A stretch of 57,994 nucleotides of DNA from Chlamydiales bacterium (GTDB lineage Bacteria; Chlamydiota; Chlamydiia; Chlamydiales; JAAKFR01), in NCBI GenBank assembly GCA_022601635.1, contig JAJACG010000002.1, positions 1 to 57,994 of the forward strand. The letters run 5' to 3'. The notes beneath the pieces were generated by a model. The model searched no databases, had not been told where the DNA came from, and saw only the letters and a list, made by a program, of their open reading frames with translations. A program made the position numbers and the translations under genes. Shown one piece after another: positions 15,652 through 22,983 of the stretch (within the stretch, counting starts at the first letter, position 1; each line of letters starts with the position of its first letter).

Positions 15652-15960
15652 ATGGCGAATGATGTGTGTGTAGATGCTTGTACGGCGGTGGCGTGTGCAT
15701 GTTGTGCTGAGGCTTGTATTCGGTCTGTTGGAGGGGTAGCGTCTGCGGATCGCACGACTGGGATAGCGCTTGGGATTTTGATTGGCTTGGCGACAATTGG
15801 GACCTGTTTAGCATTAGCCTATACGAATTCGACTGTCTATAATCGTTGGACTGGTGGTTACTATGTGGTTTCGAATATGCGTTATCTTCCAGCGGCAGCG
15901 GTGATTGGTGGCTTATTTACATTGACGGCTTTTGCTGGAGCGGCTTCAGCTCGTAGGTAA
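15652..15960 (+). CDS. Small membrane protein with Cys-rich N-terminus
   Basis: A 102-residue protein. The N-terminal 25 residues contain six cysteines (CVDACTAVACACCAEAC). Two hydrophobic segments follow (about residues 37-57 and 78-98), so it probably spans the membrane twice. A good TTGGAGGG ribosome binding site and a consensus-like promoter precede it. It resembles in size and layout the two-helix proteins at 46724 and 47037 but not clearly in sequence. Palmitoylation-like or metal-binding roles for the cysteines would be speculation. Function unknown. Confidence 0.65.
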   Translation: MANDVCVDACTAVACACCAEACIRSVGGVASADRTTGIALGILIGLATIGTCLALAYTNSTVYNRWTGGYYVVSNMRYLPAAAVIGGLFTLTAFAGAASARR

Positions 15961-16020
15961 TTATTATGAGCTAAGGTGCAATAGGTTAGTGTAGATCTCT
16001 TACTTGAGATATTTCAAGCC

Positions 16021-16065
16021 ATCCAAAAATTGCTGCTCTTTTGGATAAATTATTTTTTTTTTTTT
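16021..16065 (+). terminator. Rho-independent terminator
   Basis: ATCCAAAA (16021-16028) pairs with TTTTGGAT (16039-16046), followed after five bases by a run of about 14 T. It ends the transcript of the small Cys-rich membrane protein gene. Confidence 0.65.
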
Positions 16066-16092
16066 GAGTTTCGTGATAGTGTGACTATTTAT
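16064..16092 (+). promoter_or_regulatory. Promoter of duplicated unit 1
   Basis: TTGAGT (16064-16069), 17 bases, ATTTAT (16087-16092), then GGAGGATAG before the ATG at 16110. The arrangement is repeated in unit 2 at 16935-16963 with only two base changes. Confidence 0.4.
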
Positions 16093-16109
16093 TCGAAGAT
16101 GGAGGATAG

Positions 16110-16400
16110 ATGCGCTATTTATTTATATTATGTCTGCTGATGAGCCCTCTTTTTGCCAAAGATGTGCATGTCAAGCAGGGATGGACCATTATTTTTCCCG
16201 ACGCAACAGTCACGATCCCGAAGGGGGTGGAGGTATCAGGAATGGAGTCTCGAGCTGTTGTAGGGGATACAAAGATAGTCGATGGTGGTGAACTTCGTGT
16301 GACAGTCAACACACCTGGAGGCTCGACGGTTACGGTACCAGATGGATACTACTTAGAGGCTAAGCGCGGTAGAATTTTATTGATTAAGAGGGAGAGGTAA
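16110..16400 (+). CDS. Small exported protein, duplicated unit 1
   Basis: A 96-residue protein with signal peptide (LFILCLLMSPLFAKD). The mature part is short, beta-rich and has VHVKQGWTI, GGELRVTVNTPGGSTVTVPD and a basic end (KRGRILLIKRER). The sister gene at 16981 has an identical signal peptide and the same frame of GWTI, GGSTVTIPD and KRGKIL. The mature size of about 78 residues suggests a small periplasmic or surface component. It is followed at once (one-base overlap of stop and start) by the lipoprotein-like gene. Function unknown. Confidence 0.65.
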   Translation: MRYLFILCLLMSPLFAKDVHVKQGWTIIFPDATVTIPKGVEVSGMESRAVVGDTKIVDGGELRVTVNTPGGSTVTVPDGYYLEAKRGRILLIKRER

Positions 16401-16879
16401 TGATGAAAAAAGAGCTTTTTAAAGCAGTAGCGGCCTTCTTAGTCTTGACATTAGTTTTTCCTGGGTGTAACACGTCTGGCGTAACTGACTATAATCTTAC
16501 CGTCGAACGGCAAGAGGGACAAACTTCGACAGAGGTCTTGGATAGAGAAGATTTTGAAGGGGTCAGGTCAGCCATTAAACTTAAAGAAGGGACTTATACT
16601 TTCACTGGGGTGAAAGACTATTCGGCGGAGATAAACCTGATTCAGTTAATACCAGATGTGTCCCAACAGGTGACTGTAACTGTTCCTCCTGGCGAGGAGG
16701 TTGCTGTGACAACTACGCCATGGCAGATGGTAGATGCTGATAACGATGGTAAAGATGATTGGGGAATTTCTACATTTCTCCTCGTAGGGATACCGCTGTT
16801 TATTGTCCCGGCAGCTATTTTTGCAGCCAATAGTGGCGAAGATCCTCGCACCGACACTGGAAGGATGGGCGAGAGTTAG
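16400..16879 (+). CDS. Putative lipoprotein with C-terminal anchor, unit 1
   Basis: A 159-residue protein with an N-terminal signal ending LVFPGCNTSG (lipobox-like; Cys23), a beta-rich middle with threonine-rich strands (VTVTVPPGEEVAVTTTPWQ), and a hydrophobic segment near the C-terminus (FLLVGIPLFIVPAAIFAA) followed by RTDTGRMGES. The tail RTDTGRMGES is identical to that of the unit 2 partner, encoded in the conserved 3' flank. The gene forms a pair with the small exported protein upstream. Function unknown. Confidence 0.6.
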   Translation: MMKKELFKAVAAFLVLTLVFPGCNTSGVTDYNLTVERQEGQTSTEVLDREDFEGVRSAIKLKEGTYTFTGVKDYSAEINLIQLIPDVSQQVTVTVPPGEEVAVTTTPWQMVDADNDGKDDWGISTFLLVGIPLFIVPAAIFAANSGEDPRTDTGRMGES

Positions 16880-16888
16880 TAGAGCAAA

Positions 16889-16912
16889 AGGCAGCTGTAT
16901 TTTTACAGCTGC
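16889..16912 (+). terminator. Terminator hairpin, unit 1
   Basis: GCAGCTGTATTTTTACAGCTGC (16891-16912), a hairpin with 8-bp arms GCAGCTGT/ACAGCTGC. A T-rich stretch follows from 16924. The same hairpin recurs in unit 2. Confidence 0.6.
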
Positions 16913-16934
16913 ATCCAAATAAATTCTTTTTTTT

Positions 16935-16963
16935 TTGAGTTTCCTGATAGCGTGACTATTTAT
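16935..16963 (+). promoter_or_regulatory. Promoter of duplicated unit 2
   Basis: TTGAGT, 17 bases, ATTTAT, then GGAGGATAG before the ATG at 16981. It is the counterpart of 16064-16092, so each unit carries its own promoter and terminator. Confidence 0.4.
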
Positions 16964-16980
16964 TCGAAGATGGAGGATAG

Positions 16981-17298
16981 ATGCGCTATTTATTTATATT
17001 ATGTCTGCTGATGAGCCCTCTTTTTGCCAAAGAGGTGCATGTCAAGCGCGGTTGGACAATTGTATTGCCGCCAGGAACATTAACTTATGAAAAGGGTACA
17101 GAGATCGAAGGTTATGATGATGATGGTTGTTACCGTCAGGAGACCTTAGAAGAGAGTAGGACAACTACGTCTGAAGGCGAAGTGCGGATCACGGTGCAAG
17201 AGCGCGGTGGTAGTACAGTGACGATCCCAGATAATATGTGTTTGACGCCGAAGCGTGGCAAGATCTTGGTTTTAGAAGAGTGCGGAGGTGAATCATGA
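16981..17298 (+). CDS. Small exported protein, duplicated unit 2
   Basis: A 105-residue paralogue of the 16110 gene. The signal peptide is identical in protein (LFILCLLMSPLFAKE) and nearly so in DNA. The mature part differs: LPPGTLTYEKGTEIEGYDDD and a Cys not seen in unit 1, but it keeps GEVRITVQERGGSTVTIPD and PKRGKILVLEE. Its stop overlaps the start of the partner gene by 4 bases (ATGA), so the two are translationally coupled. Function unknown. Confidence 0.65.
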   Translation: MRYLFILCLLMSPLFAKEVHVKRGWTIVLPPGTLTYEKGTEIEGYDDDGCYRQETLEESRTTTSEGEVRITVQERGGSTVTIPDNMCLTPKRGKILVLEECGGES

Positions 17299-17804
17299 AA
17301 AAGTCTATTTCATCAATATTAATCCTTGCTCTAACATTAGTTAATATGCCGCTACAAGCAACGGGCAACCAGACCACCTCATATCGCATTCAAGTCGAGA
17401 CCAAGACTGTTGAGAGTGATGGCACTATCAAGTATGAGTCTATACAAACAGGTACCACCAATGTGGGCCCTTCTAGTCAGGTAGTTGACACCGATAAGCC
17501 CGCACTGACTAGTACAACTGCCATAAAGCTTCCTGCTGGAAGTTATAGAGTAACAGTTGAGGGAACGTTTGCGAACCAGGGTGGTGACTTTCAATCAGAG
17601 GCTGATTACAAGGTTGTAGCACAGTCTGTCGACCTTGATATTGGAACGAACGATGAGGAGGAAGCTACCTTATCGATAGCAGGAGCGGGCCGAACCGGGA
17701 TAGCTGTACTCCTTATAATTCCACTTATTATTATGGGAGCTCTTTCTGTAGTTGAAAGCAACAGAACACCCAGAACCGACACTGGAAGGATGGGCGAGAG
17801 TTAG
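17295..17804 (+). CDS. Exported protein with C-terminal anchor, unit 2
   Basis: A 169-residue paralogue of the 16400 gene. It has a normal signal peptide (SILILALTLVNMPLQATG) but no lipobox cysteine, unlike unit 1. A threonine/valine-rich beta-like middle is followed by a hydrophobic segment (AVLLIIPLIIMGALSVV) and the same RTDTGRMGES tail. The loss or gain of the lipid anchor between paralogues suggests different localisation. Function unknown. Confidence 0.6.
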   Translation: MKKSISSILILALTLVNMPLQATGNQTTSYRIQVETKTVESDGTIKYESIQTGTTNVGPSSQVVDTDKPALTSTTAIKLPAGSYRVTVEGTFANQGGDFQSEADYKVVAQSVDLDIGTNDEEEATLSIAGAGRTGIAVLLIIPLIIMGALSVVESNRTPRTDTGRMGES

Positions 17805-17812
17805 TAGAGCAA

Positions 17813-17840
17813 AAGGCAGCTGTATTTTTACAGCTGCCTT
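17813..17840 (+). terminator. Terminator hairpin, unit 2
   Basis: AAGGCAGCTGT / ACAGCTGCCTT with the loop ATTTTT, an 11-bp perfect stem; only a weak T-rich stretch (TCTCTATATGT) follows. It separates the duplicated pairs from treY, whose ATG is 15 bases downstream. Confidence 0.6.
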
Positions 17841-17855
17841 CTCTATATGTGAAGT

Positions 17856-19964
17856 ATGATCAACTCCACACTTCGTATCCAACTCTCCAAGCAGTTTACC
17901 TTCCAAGATGCTCTTAGCTCCCTACCCTACATCCAATCTTTAGGGATAGATACAATCTACTGCTCCCCCATCTTTCAAGCCATCTCCGACCATGGCTACG
18001 ACATCACCAATCCCAACCAAATAGCCCCCTATCTCAGCAACTTCAACCACTTCTGTGAAGAGGTACACAGACATGGAATGCTCATCATCCTCGACATCGT
18101 TCCCAACCACATGGGCTTTGTCGATGGCAACAACCCCTGGTTCGAAGAGACCATAAAAAAGGGTCAAGCATCCCCATATGCCCACTTCTTCGATATTCAA
18201 TGGAAAGATGGTAAAATCCACCTCCCCATACTCGGCGATGAAAAAGTTGTAGAAAAGGGACACGCACTCTACTGCCACTGGAAACAACCCCCCAACTACC
18301 GCCGCTTCTTCAATATCCAGCAACTCATCGCCATCTGCATCGAAAAACCCGACGTTTTAGAAGCCCATCACAAGCTCATCTTTGAGCTCATGCAAAGTGG
18401 CAAGATCGATGGTCTGCGCATCGACCACCCCGATGGCCTCCTTCTACCAGCTGCATACTTCTCTGCCCTACGTAAAAAAAGGAGGCTCTACACAGTCGTC
18501 GAAAAGATTTTGGAAGGAGATGAGCAGCTTCCCAACTGGGAAGTTGATGGTACAGTCGGCTACGAATACCTCAACAGCCTCAATGGTCTCTTTGTAAAAG
18601 AAGAGAGTGAAGCTGCCTTCACCAAACTCTATGCAAAGCTAGCAGGCAGCAAAGATTTTCACCAAGTCGCCCTAGAGTCGAAAAGAGAGTTCGCCAAAAA
18701 CTACATGATTGCGGAAATCAATCAGTTTGATGGCATCCAACAGCAACTCATCGAAGTGATCGCCCACTTCCCCATCTACCGTACCTACGCTATCGATACT
18801 CCCTCACAAAGAGATGAGCAGATAATCAAAGAGGCAATCAGTAAGGCTGTCAAAAGTCGCCCCGATCTCAATTTTGATAGTTTTTATGACAAGCTACTGC
18901 CCAAAATCCTACAGTTCCAGCAGCTCACAGCCCCCATCATGGCAAAAGGCGTTGAAGATACCGCCTTTTATCGCTACAACCGCCTACTCTCTTTGAATGA
19001 AGTGGGCGGAAACCCCGCTCAGTTCGGGACATCCAAAGAGCAGTTTCAGAAAAAAATGCTCCTGAAAGCGCAAAAATGGCCCCTAGGACTCATCACCACA
19101 TCCACCCACGATACAAAACGAAGCGAAGATGCCCGCATGCGCCTCAACCTACTCACTGAATTCACCAAAGAGTGGGAAGAATTGGTCTGCACATGGATCG
19201 ATAACTCCATCGACCCCAATACAGCCTATATGATTTATCAGACTCTTGTCGCCGCATGGCCACATGAGGGACCTCAGTGGCCACACTTTTTTGAGCGCAT
19301 CTGGGCCACTATTCTTAAATCTATAAGAGAGGCAAAGCAGCACACAGATTGGCTCAACCCAAATAGCGAATATGAAGCAAGAGTGCATCACTACCTCCAT
19401 ACAATTCTCACTCCAGGTTCAGACTTTCTCGCAAACTTCATTCCCTTCATCGAAAAGATCGAACCCTATGTCCAAAAAAGCAGCCTCTCACAACTTGCCA
19501 TCAAAATAGCCCTGCCAGGCGTTGTCGATACATACCAAGGCTGTGAAACCTGGAACTTCCAGCTAGTCGATCCCGACAACCGCTCACCCTTTCAGCTGCA
19601 TGAGAGCTCCCAAAAAAGCAGGTTTTTACAGAAATTGCTGCACATGCGCCTCAAACATCCCAAACTCTTCCTAGAAGGAGAGTATATCCCCGTTGAATCA
19701 TCCAATAATGTGATTGCGTTTATCAGACGTACTGAAGAGGAGGAGCTACTCGTTATTGCAGGACGCTTTTTTGCCTCCACTCCAGAGTTTGGAAAGCTCA
19801 CCTATTCTGGCCAGCTGATCGACTGCTTTGCAAAAAAGGAGATTGAAGCGAAAGGAGAGATCGATGTAGAAGAGGTTTTGGGGGATCAACCAGCCCTCTA
19901 TCTCTATGGCAAGAGTCAAAAGCAAAGAGTTCGAGCTGCAGCTGGGCGCCAAAACGCACGGTAG
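17856..19964 (+). CDS. treY: Malto-oligosyltrehalose synthase
   Basis: A 702-residue GH13 enzyme that converts the reducing-end alpha-1,4 bond of maltooligosaccharides into a trehalose bond. Diagnostic motifs: GIDTIYCSPIFQAISDHGYD, LDIVPNHMG, the nucleophile in GLRIDHPDGL, the acid in YTVVEKILEG, and STHDTKRSED near residue 420. The specific C-terminal GVVDTYQGCE is also present. Length is at the short end for TreY. It overlaps treZ by 59 bases, so the two are an operon for trehalose synthesis from glycogen; treX is not in this window. Confidence 0.92.
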   Translation: MINSTLRIQLSKQFTFQDALSSLPYIQSLGIDTIYCSPIFQAISDHGYDITNPNQIAPYLSNFNHFCEEVHRHGMLIILDIVPNHMGFVDGNNPWFEETIKKGQASPYAHFFDIQWKDGKIHLPILGDEKVVEKGHALYCHWKQPPNYRRFFNIQQLIAICIEKPDVLEAHHKLIFELMQSGKIDGLRIDHPDGLLLPAAYFSALRKKRRLYTVVEKILEGDEQLPNWEVDGTVGYEYLNSLNGLFVKEESEAAFTKLYAKLAGSKDFHQVALESKREFAKNYMIAEINQFDGIQQQLIEVIAHFPIYRTYAIDTPSQRDEQIIKEAISKAVKSRPDLNFDSFYDKLLPKILQFQQLTAPIMAKGVEDTAFYRYNRLLSLNEVGGNPAQFGTSKEQFQKKMLLKAQKWPLGLITTSTHDTKRSEDARMRLNLLTEFTKEWEELVCTWIDNSIDPNTAYMIYQTLVAAWPHEGPQWPHFFERIWATILKSIREAKQHTDWLNPNSEYEARVHHYLHTILTPGSDFLANFIPFIEKIEPYVQKSSLSQLAIKIALPGVVDTYQGCETWNFQLVDPDNRSPFQLHESSQKSRFLQKLLHMRLKHPKLFLEGEYIPVESSNNVIAFIRRTEEEELLVIAGRFFASTPEFGKLTYSGQLIDCFAKKEIEAKGEIDVEEVLGDQPALYLYGKSQKQRVRAAAGRQNAR

Positions 19965-21582
19965 TCAAACCACCTTTACCGTTTGGGCACCCTTTCACAA
20001 GCAGCTGCTTCTCAAAATAGAGGGGCAAGAGCCAATTTTAATGGAGCAGGAGGGTGGTTACCACACCCTCACAACAGATGCCAAAGTGGGTCAGCGCTAC
20101 TTCCTGCAATTTGAAGATGGTACATTGAGGCCAGATCCAGTCTCCCGCCTCTTGCCAGAAGGTGTCCATGGGCCGACAGAGATTGTCAATCCAAGCTTTG
20201 CTTGGAACGATGAGAGCTGGAGCTGCCCACAACTCTCAAAACTCATCTTGTATGAACTACATGTCGGCACCTTCACAAAAGAGGGTAGCTTTGATGCTGT
20301 CATTGAGAAGTTGGACCATCTGCTTGAACTTGGAATCAACTGCATTGAGTTAATGCCTGTTGCGCAATGTCCTGGCCGCTGGAATTGGGGATATGATGGA
20401 GCCTCCCTTTTTGCCTGCTCCAGAAACTATGGCGGCCCCGATGGCTTGAAACGATTGGTCAACGCCTGTCACAATAGAGGTATCGCTGTCTGCCTCGATG
20501 TCGTCTACAACCACTTTGGGCCCGAAGGCTGCTACTTGGCAGAGTTTGGCCCCTACTTCCATGAAAATTATCAGACGCCATGGGGAAAGGCGCTCAACTA
20601 CGACTCCGCCTACAGCGACGAGGTGCGTCGCTTTATCAGCGACAACGCTAACTACTGGGTACAGGAATACCACATCGATCTACTGCGCCTCGATGCCATC
20701 CACGGCATCTACGACTTTAGCGCCACCCCCATGTTGAGTGAACTCTCTCCCTGCCAAATCATCGCTGAAGATGAACGCAATGACTGCAGATATATTCGCA
20801 ATCAGAATTTCGCCCTTTGGAATGATGACTTTCACCACGCACTCCACTCTCTTCTCACTGGTGAAAAGCAGAGCTACTATAGCGACTTCAATGGGCTAGA
20901 AAGTTTGGCGCGCTGTCTCGACCGCGGCCTTGTCTATGATGGCAACTACTCAAATTTCCGCAAAAAAAGGCAGGGCAATAGCAGCAAAAATGTTCCCTAC
21001 TCACACTTCATCTCATTCATTCAGAACCATGACCAAGTCGGTAATAGACCAGAAGGTGAGCGACTTGGACAGCTTGTCTCAAAAGAGAGAGAAAAGATCG
21101 CAGCTGCAATTCATATTCTCTCACCCATGACACCCATGCTCTTCATGGGCCAGGAGTATGGTGAACAAAATCCCTTCCAATACTTCGTCGACTTTGAAGA
21201 TCAAAAATTGATGGAGGCAGTCACCGAAGGACGCAAAAGAGAATTCCACTCCCAACAAATGCCCCACCCAGGCCAAGAAAGCTTTGAAAATTCGAAACTC
21301 TCATGGGAAAAAGATGAAGCGCTCTTTGTTGCCTACAAACAGCTGCTTGAAATTCGCAAGCAGTTTACACCCAAAGAGGTGACATCTGAAAATGTGGTTG
21401 TTGATCGGGGAGAGAGCTGGCTGTCATGGGAATATCCAACAAATAGGGGAGTGCTGAACATCCTTCTTGTTTGGGGAGAGTGTCACCATAAACCAGTTGG
21501 TAGGGTGATCTACTCAACCAAGCCCATTCCCGCCGATTGGAACTTCCAAGATGAGCTACTTTTGGTACAAATCCGGAGTTGA
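19906..21582 (+). CDS. treZ: Malto-oligosyltrehalose trehalohydrolase
   Basis: A 558-residue GH13 enzyme releasing trehalose from the TreY product. It has an N-terminal beta-sandwich (FTVWAPFHKQLLLKI), YELHVGTFTKEGSFD, ELMPVAQCPGRWNWGYDG, the catalytic Asp in LLRLDAIHGIYD, the Glu in IIAEDERND and the Asp in FIQNHDQVGNR. The start at 19906 overlaps treY by 59 bases and leaves a normal N-terminus. The final codons (LLLVQIRS*) lie inside the palindrome of the second ATPase module, so the original C-terminus may have been replaced by an insertion. Confidence 0.92.
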   Translation: MARVKSKEFELQLGAKTHGSQTTFTVWAPFHKQLLLKIEGQEPILMEQEGGYHTLTTDAKVGQRYFLQFEDGTLRPDPVSRLLPEGVHGPTEIVNPSFAWNDESWSCPQLSKLILYELHVGTFTKEGSFDAVIEKLDHLLELGINCIELMPVAQCPGRWNWGYDGASLFACSRNYGGPDGLKRLVNACHNRGIAVCLDVVYNHFGPEGCYLAEFGPYFHENYQTPWGKALNYDSAYSDEVRRFISDNANYWVQEYHIDLLRLDAIHGIYDFSATPMLSELSPCQIIAEDERNDCRYIRNQNFALWNDDFHHALHSLLTGEKQSYYSDFNGLESLARCLDRGLVYDGNYSNFRKKRQGNSSKNVPYSHFISFIQNHDQVGNRPEGERLGQLVSKEREKIAAAIHILSPMTPMLFMGQEYGEQNPFQYFVDFEDQKLMEAVTEGRKREFHSQQMPHPGQESFENSKLSWEKDEALFVAYKQLLEIRKQFTPKEVTSENVVVDRGESWLSWEYPTNRGVLNILLVWGECHHKPVGRVIYSTKPIPADWNFQDELLLVQIRS

Positions 21583-21602
21583 ACTCCTGATTTGCACCAA
21601 AA
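21560..21602. repeat. Palindrome upstream of ATPase copy 2
   Basis: Arms 21560-21580 and 21582-21602 are complementary at 19 of 21 positions around a single central base (GGAGTTGAACTCC). It overlaps the last eight codons and stop of treZ and ends 24 bases before the ATG of the ATPase. Its centre AGTTGAACT is the same as in the palindrome before ATPase copy 3. Confidence 0.8.
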
Positions 21603-21620
21603 AATGATTTGTGCTATTGT
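21592..21620 (+). promoter_or_regulatory. Promoter of ATPase copy 2
   Basis: TTGCAC (21592-21597), a 17-base spacer and TATTGT (21615-21620). The -35 element lies within the right arm of the palindrome, so a protein bound to the palindrome would block transcription, which would fit autoregulation. Confidence 0.4.
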
Positions 21621-21626
21621 AGAGGT

Positions 21627-22808
21627 ATGACAGATTCCCTCTATAAAAGGCGCATGGTTCAAGAGCTTAAGGAGGCTTCTAAAAAGAATCCCGTAGTCAC
21701 TGTGACTGGTCCTCGCCAGACAGGCAAGACCACGCTTGTCCGTTCTGTTTTTCCCGATCTAGCCTATGCCAACTTAGAGTCACTTAGAACTCGTGAACTG
21801 GCTCAAACAGATCCGATCGGCTTCTTGGACCGCTTCACTGATGGGGTGATTTTGGATGAAATCCAGCGCTGCCCGGAGCTACTTTCTGAAATTCAGGTGC
21901 GTGTTGATGAAGGGCAGCGTCTCTATATTTTGACTGGTAGTCATCAGCTTGGATTGAGAGAAGCGATCTCTCAATCGCTTGCAGGGCGAACTGCTATTTT
22001 GCATCTACTTCCAATGAGCATAGGTGAACTAGCTGATGCTGGCATCACTCCCTCTTTGGACGATCTTCTCTATCAGGGCTGCTTTCCTCGGATCTATAAA
22101 GAGCAACAAGATCCAACTCGAGCGTATGGGCACTATGCACAGACTTATATCGAGCGAGATTTACGGCAGATGATAGAACTAAAAAATCTGCAGCTCTTTC
22201 AGAAATTCCTCAAGTTGTGTGCTGGGCGCGTTGGCCAGGTTTTTATCAAAGAGAGCCTAGCTGCAGAGGTCGGAGTTTCAGCTAAAACGATTGGCCATTG
22301 GGTCTCAATATTGGAGGCATCCTATCTGATCTTTTTGCTTCCTCCCTATTACGAAAACTTTGGTAAGAGGGTGATTAAATCACCCAAGCTCTACTTCTGC
22401 GATGTTGGACTTCTCTGCTATCTGCTAGGCATCGAAACGATCAAACAGATAGAAAGAGACCCTTTAAGAGGAAATATTTTTGAGAATCTCGTGCTATTAG
22501 AGCTAATAAAAACCCGTTGGAATCAAGGGCTTGAGCACCGACTTTACTACTATCGAGATTCCAAACAAAATGAAGTGGATGTTATCTTTCAACGCGGCCA
22601 CGAACTTATCCCGATCGAGATCAAATCATCGCAAACATTTAACAGATCATTCCTTGATGGGCTCAAACGGTTTGAGAAGCTTGCAGGGGAGCGTTCTCAA
22701 GACCCAGTTTTGATCTATGCAGGCAAAGAGGAACAGATGGTTCAGGGGGTCAACCTACTTAACTTTACGCATGCTGGCCAGGCCTTGTCCCACAGCAAAC
22801 AAGACTGA
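21627..22808 (+). CDS. AAA_14 ATPase with DUF4143 domain, copy 2
   Basis: A 393-residue ATPase closely related to copy 3 at 36616. Walker A is VTGPRQTGKTTLVRSVF, Walker B GVILDEIQRCPEL, and a sensor-like segment is YILTGSHQLGLREA. The middle has IYKEQQDPTRAYGHYAQTYI and a helix-turn-helix-like stretch (AEVGVSAKTIGHWVSILEAS). The C-terminal nuclease-like signature is DSKQNEVDVIFQRG then LIPIEIKSSQTFNRSF. The start at 21627 fits alignment with copy 3. Its end overlaps a convergent small gene by 44 bases. The role of the family is unknown. Confidence 0.87.
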   Translation: MTDSLYKRRMVQELKEASKKNPVVTVTGPRQTGKTTLVRSVFPDLAYANLESLRTRELAQTDPIGFLDRFTDGVILDEIQRCPELLSEIQVRVDEGQRLYILTGSHQLGLREAISQSLAGRTAILHLLPMSIGELADAGITPSLDDLLYQGCFPRIYKEQQDPTRAYGHYAQTYIERDLRQMIELKNLQLFQKFLKLCAGRVGQVFIKESLAAEVGVSAKTIGHWVSILEASYLIFLLPPYYENFGKRVIKSPKLYFCDVGLLCYLLGIETIKQIERDPLRGNIFENLVLLELIKTRWNQGLEHRLYYYRDSKQNEVDVIFQRGHELIPIEIKSSQTFNRSFLDGLKRFEKLAGERSQDPVLIYAGKEEQMVQGVNLLNFTHAGQALSHSKQD

Positions 22809-22983
22809 GGATTGTGGAAGCAACCACTCCAGAACCACCCATCGCCATCATGATACAGGACTTCTGCTCCGTCAAACCAACAAAATTATGGATGTTCATG
22901 AAGTGCAATAGCCCAATCACAACCGTCGTCACTGATGCAGCAAAAAGTGCCCCAATCACATAATCTTTTGTAACAGCATTCAT
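22765..22983 (-). CDS. Small membrane protein, 3' end possibly replaced
   Basis: A 72-residue protein with two hydrophobic segments (about residues 8-27 and 44-64: YVIGALFAASVTTVVIGLLH and MMAMGGSGVVASTILSLVCC). The last ten or so codons (CGTRPGQHA) are antisense to the end of the ATPase gene, whose own C-terminus is homologous to copy 3. So this gene's natural 3' end may have been lost when the ATPase module arrived. Its start overlaps the stop of the pseudouridine synthase gene downstream by 4 bases. Function unknown. Confidence 0.5.
   Translation of the reverse strand: MNAVTKDYVIGALFAASVTTVVIGLLHFMNIHNFVGLTEQKSCIMMAMGGSGVVASTILSLVCCGTRPGQHA

Larger units (their letters stand above)
16052..17840 (+). 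repeat. Tandem duplication of a two-gene unit
   Basis: Two copies of about 860-910 bp: unit 1 at about 16052-16912 and unit 2 at about 16927-17838. The first 110 bases (T-run, promoter, ribosome binding site and signal peptide of the first gene) are almost identical. So are the last 63 bases, from ACCGACACTGGAAGGATGGG through the terminator hairpin. The interior coding parts have diverged strongly. Such conserved ends with a divergent core suggest recombination or selection on the flanks. Confidence 0.8.
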
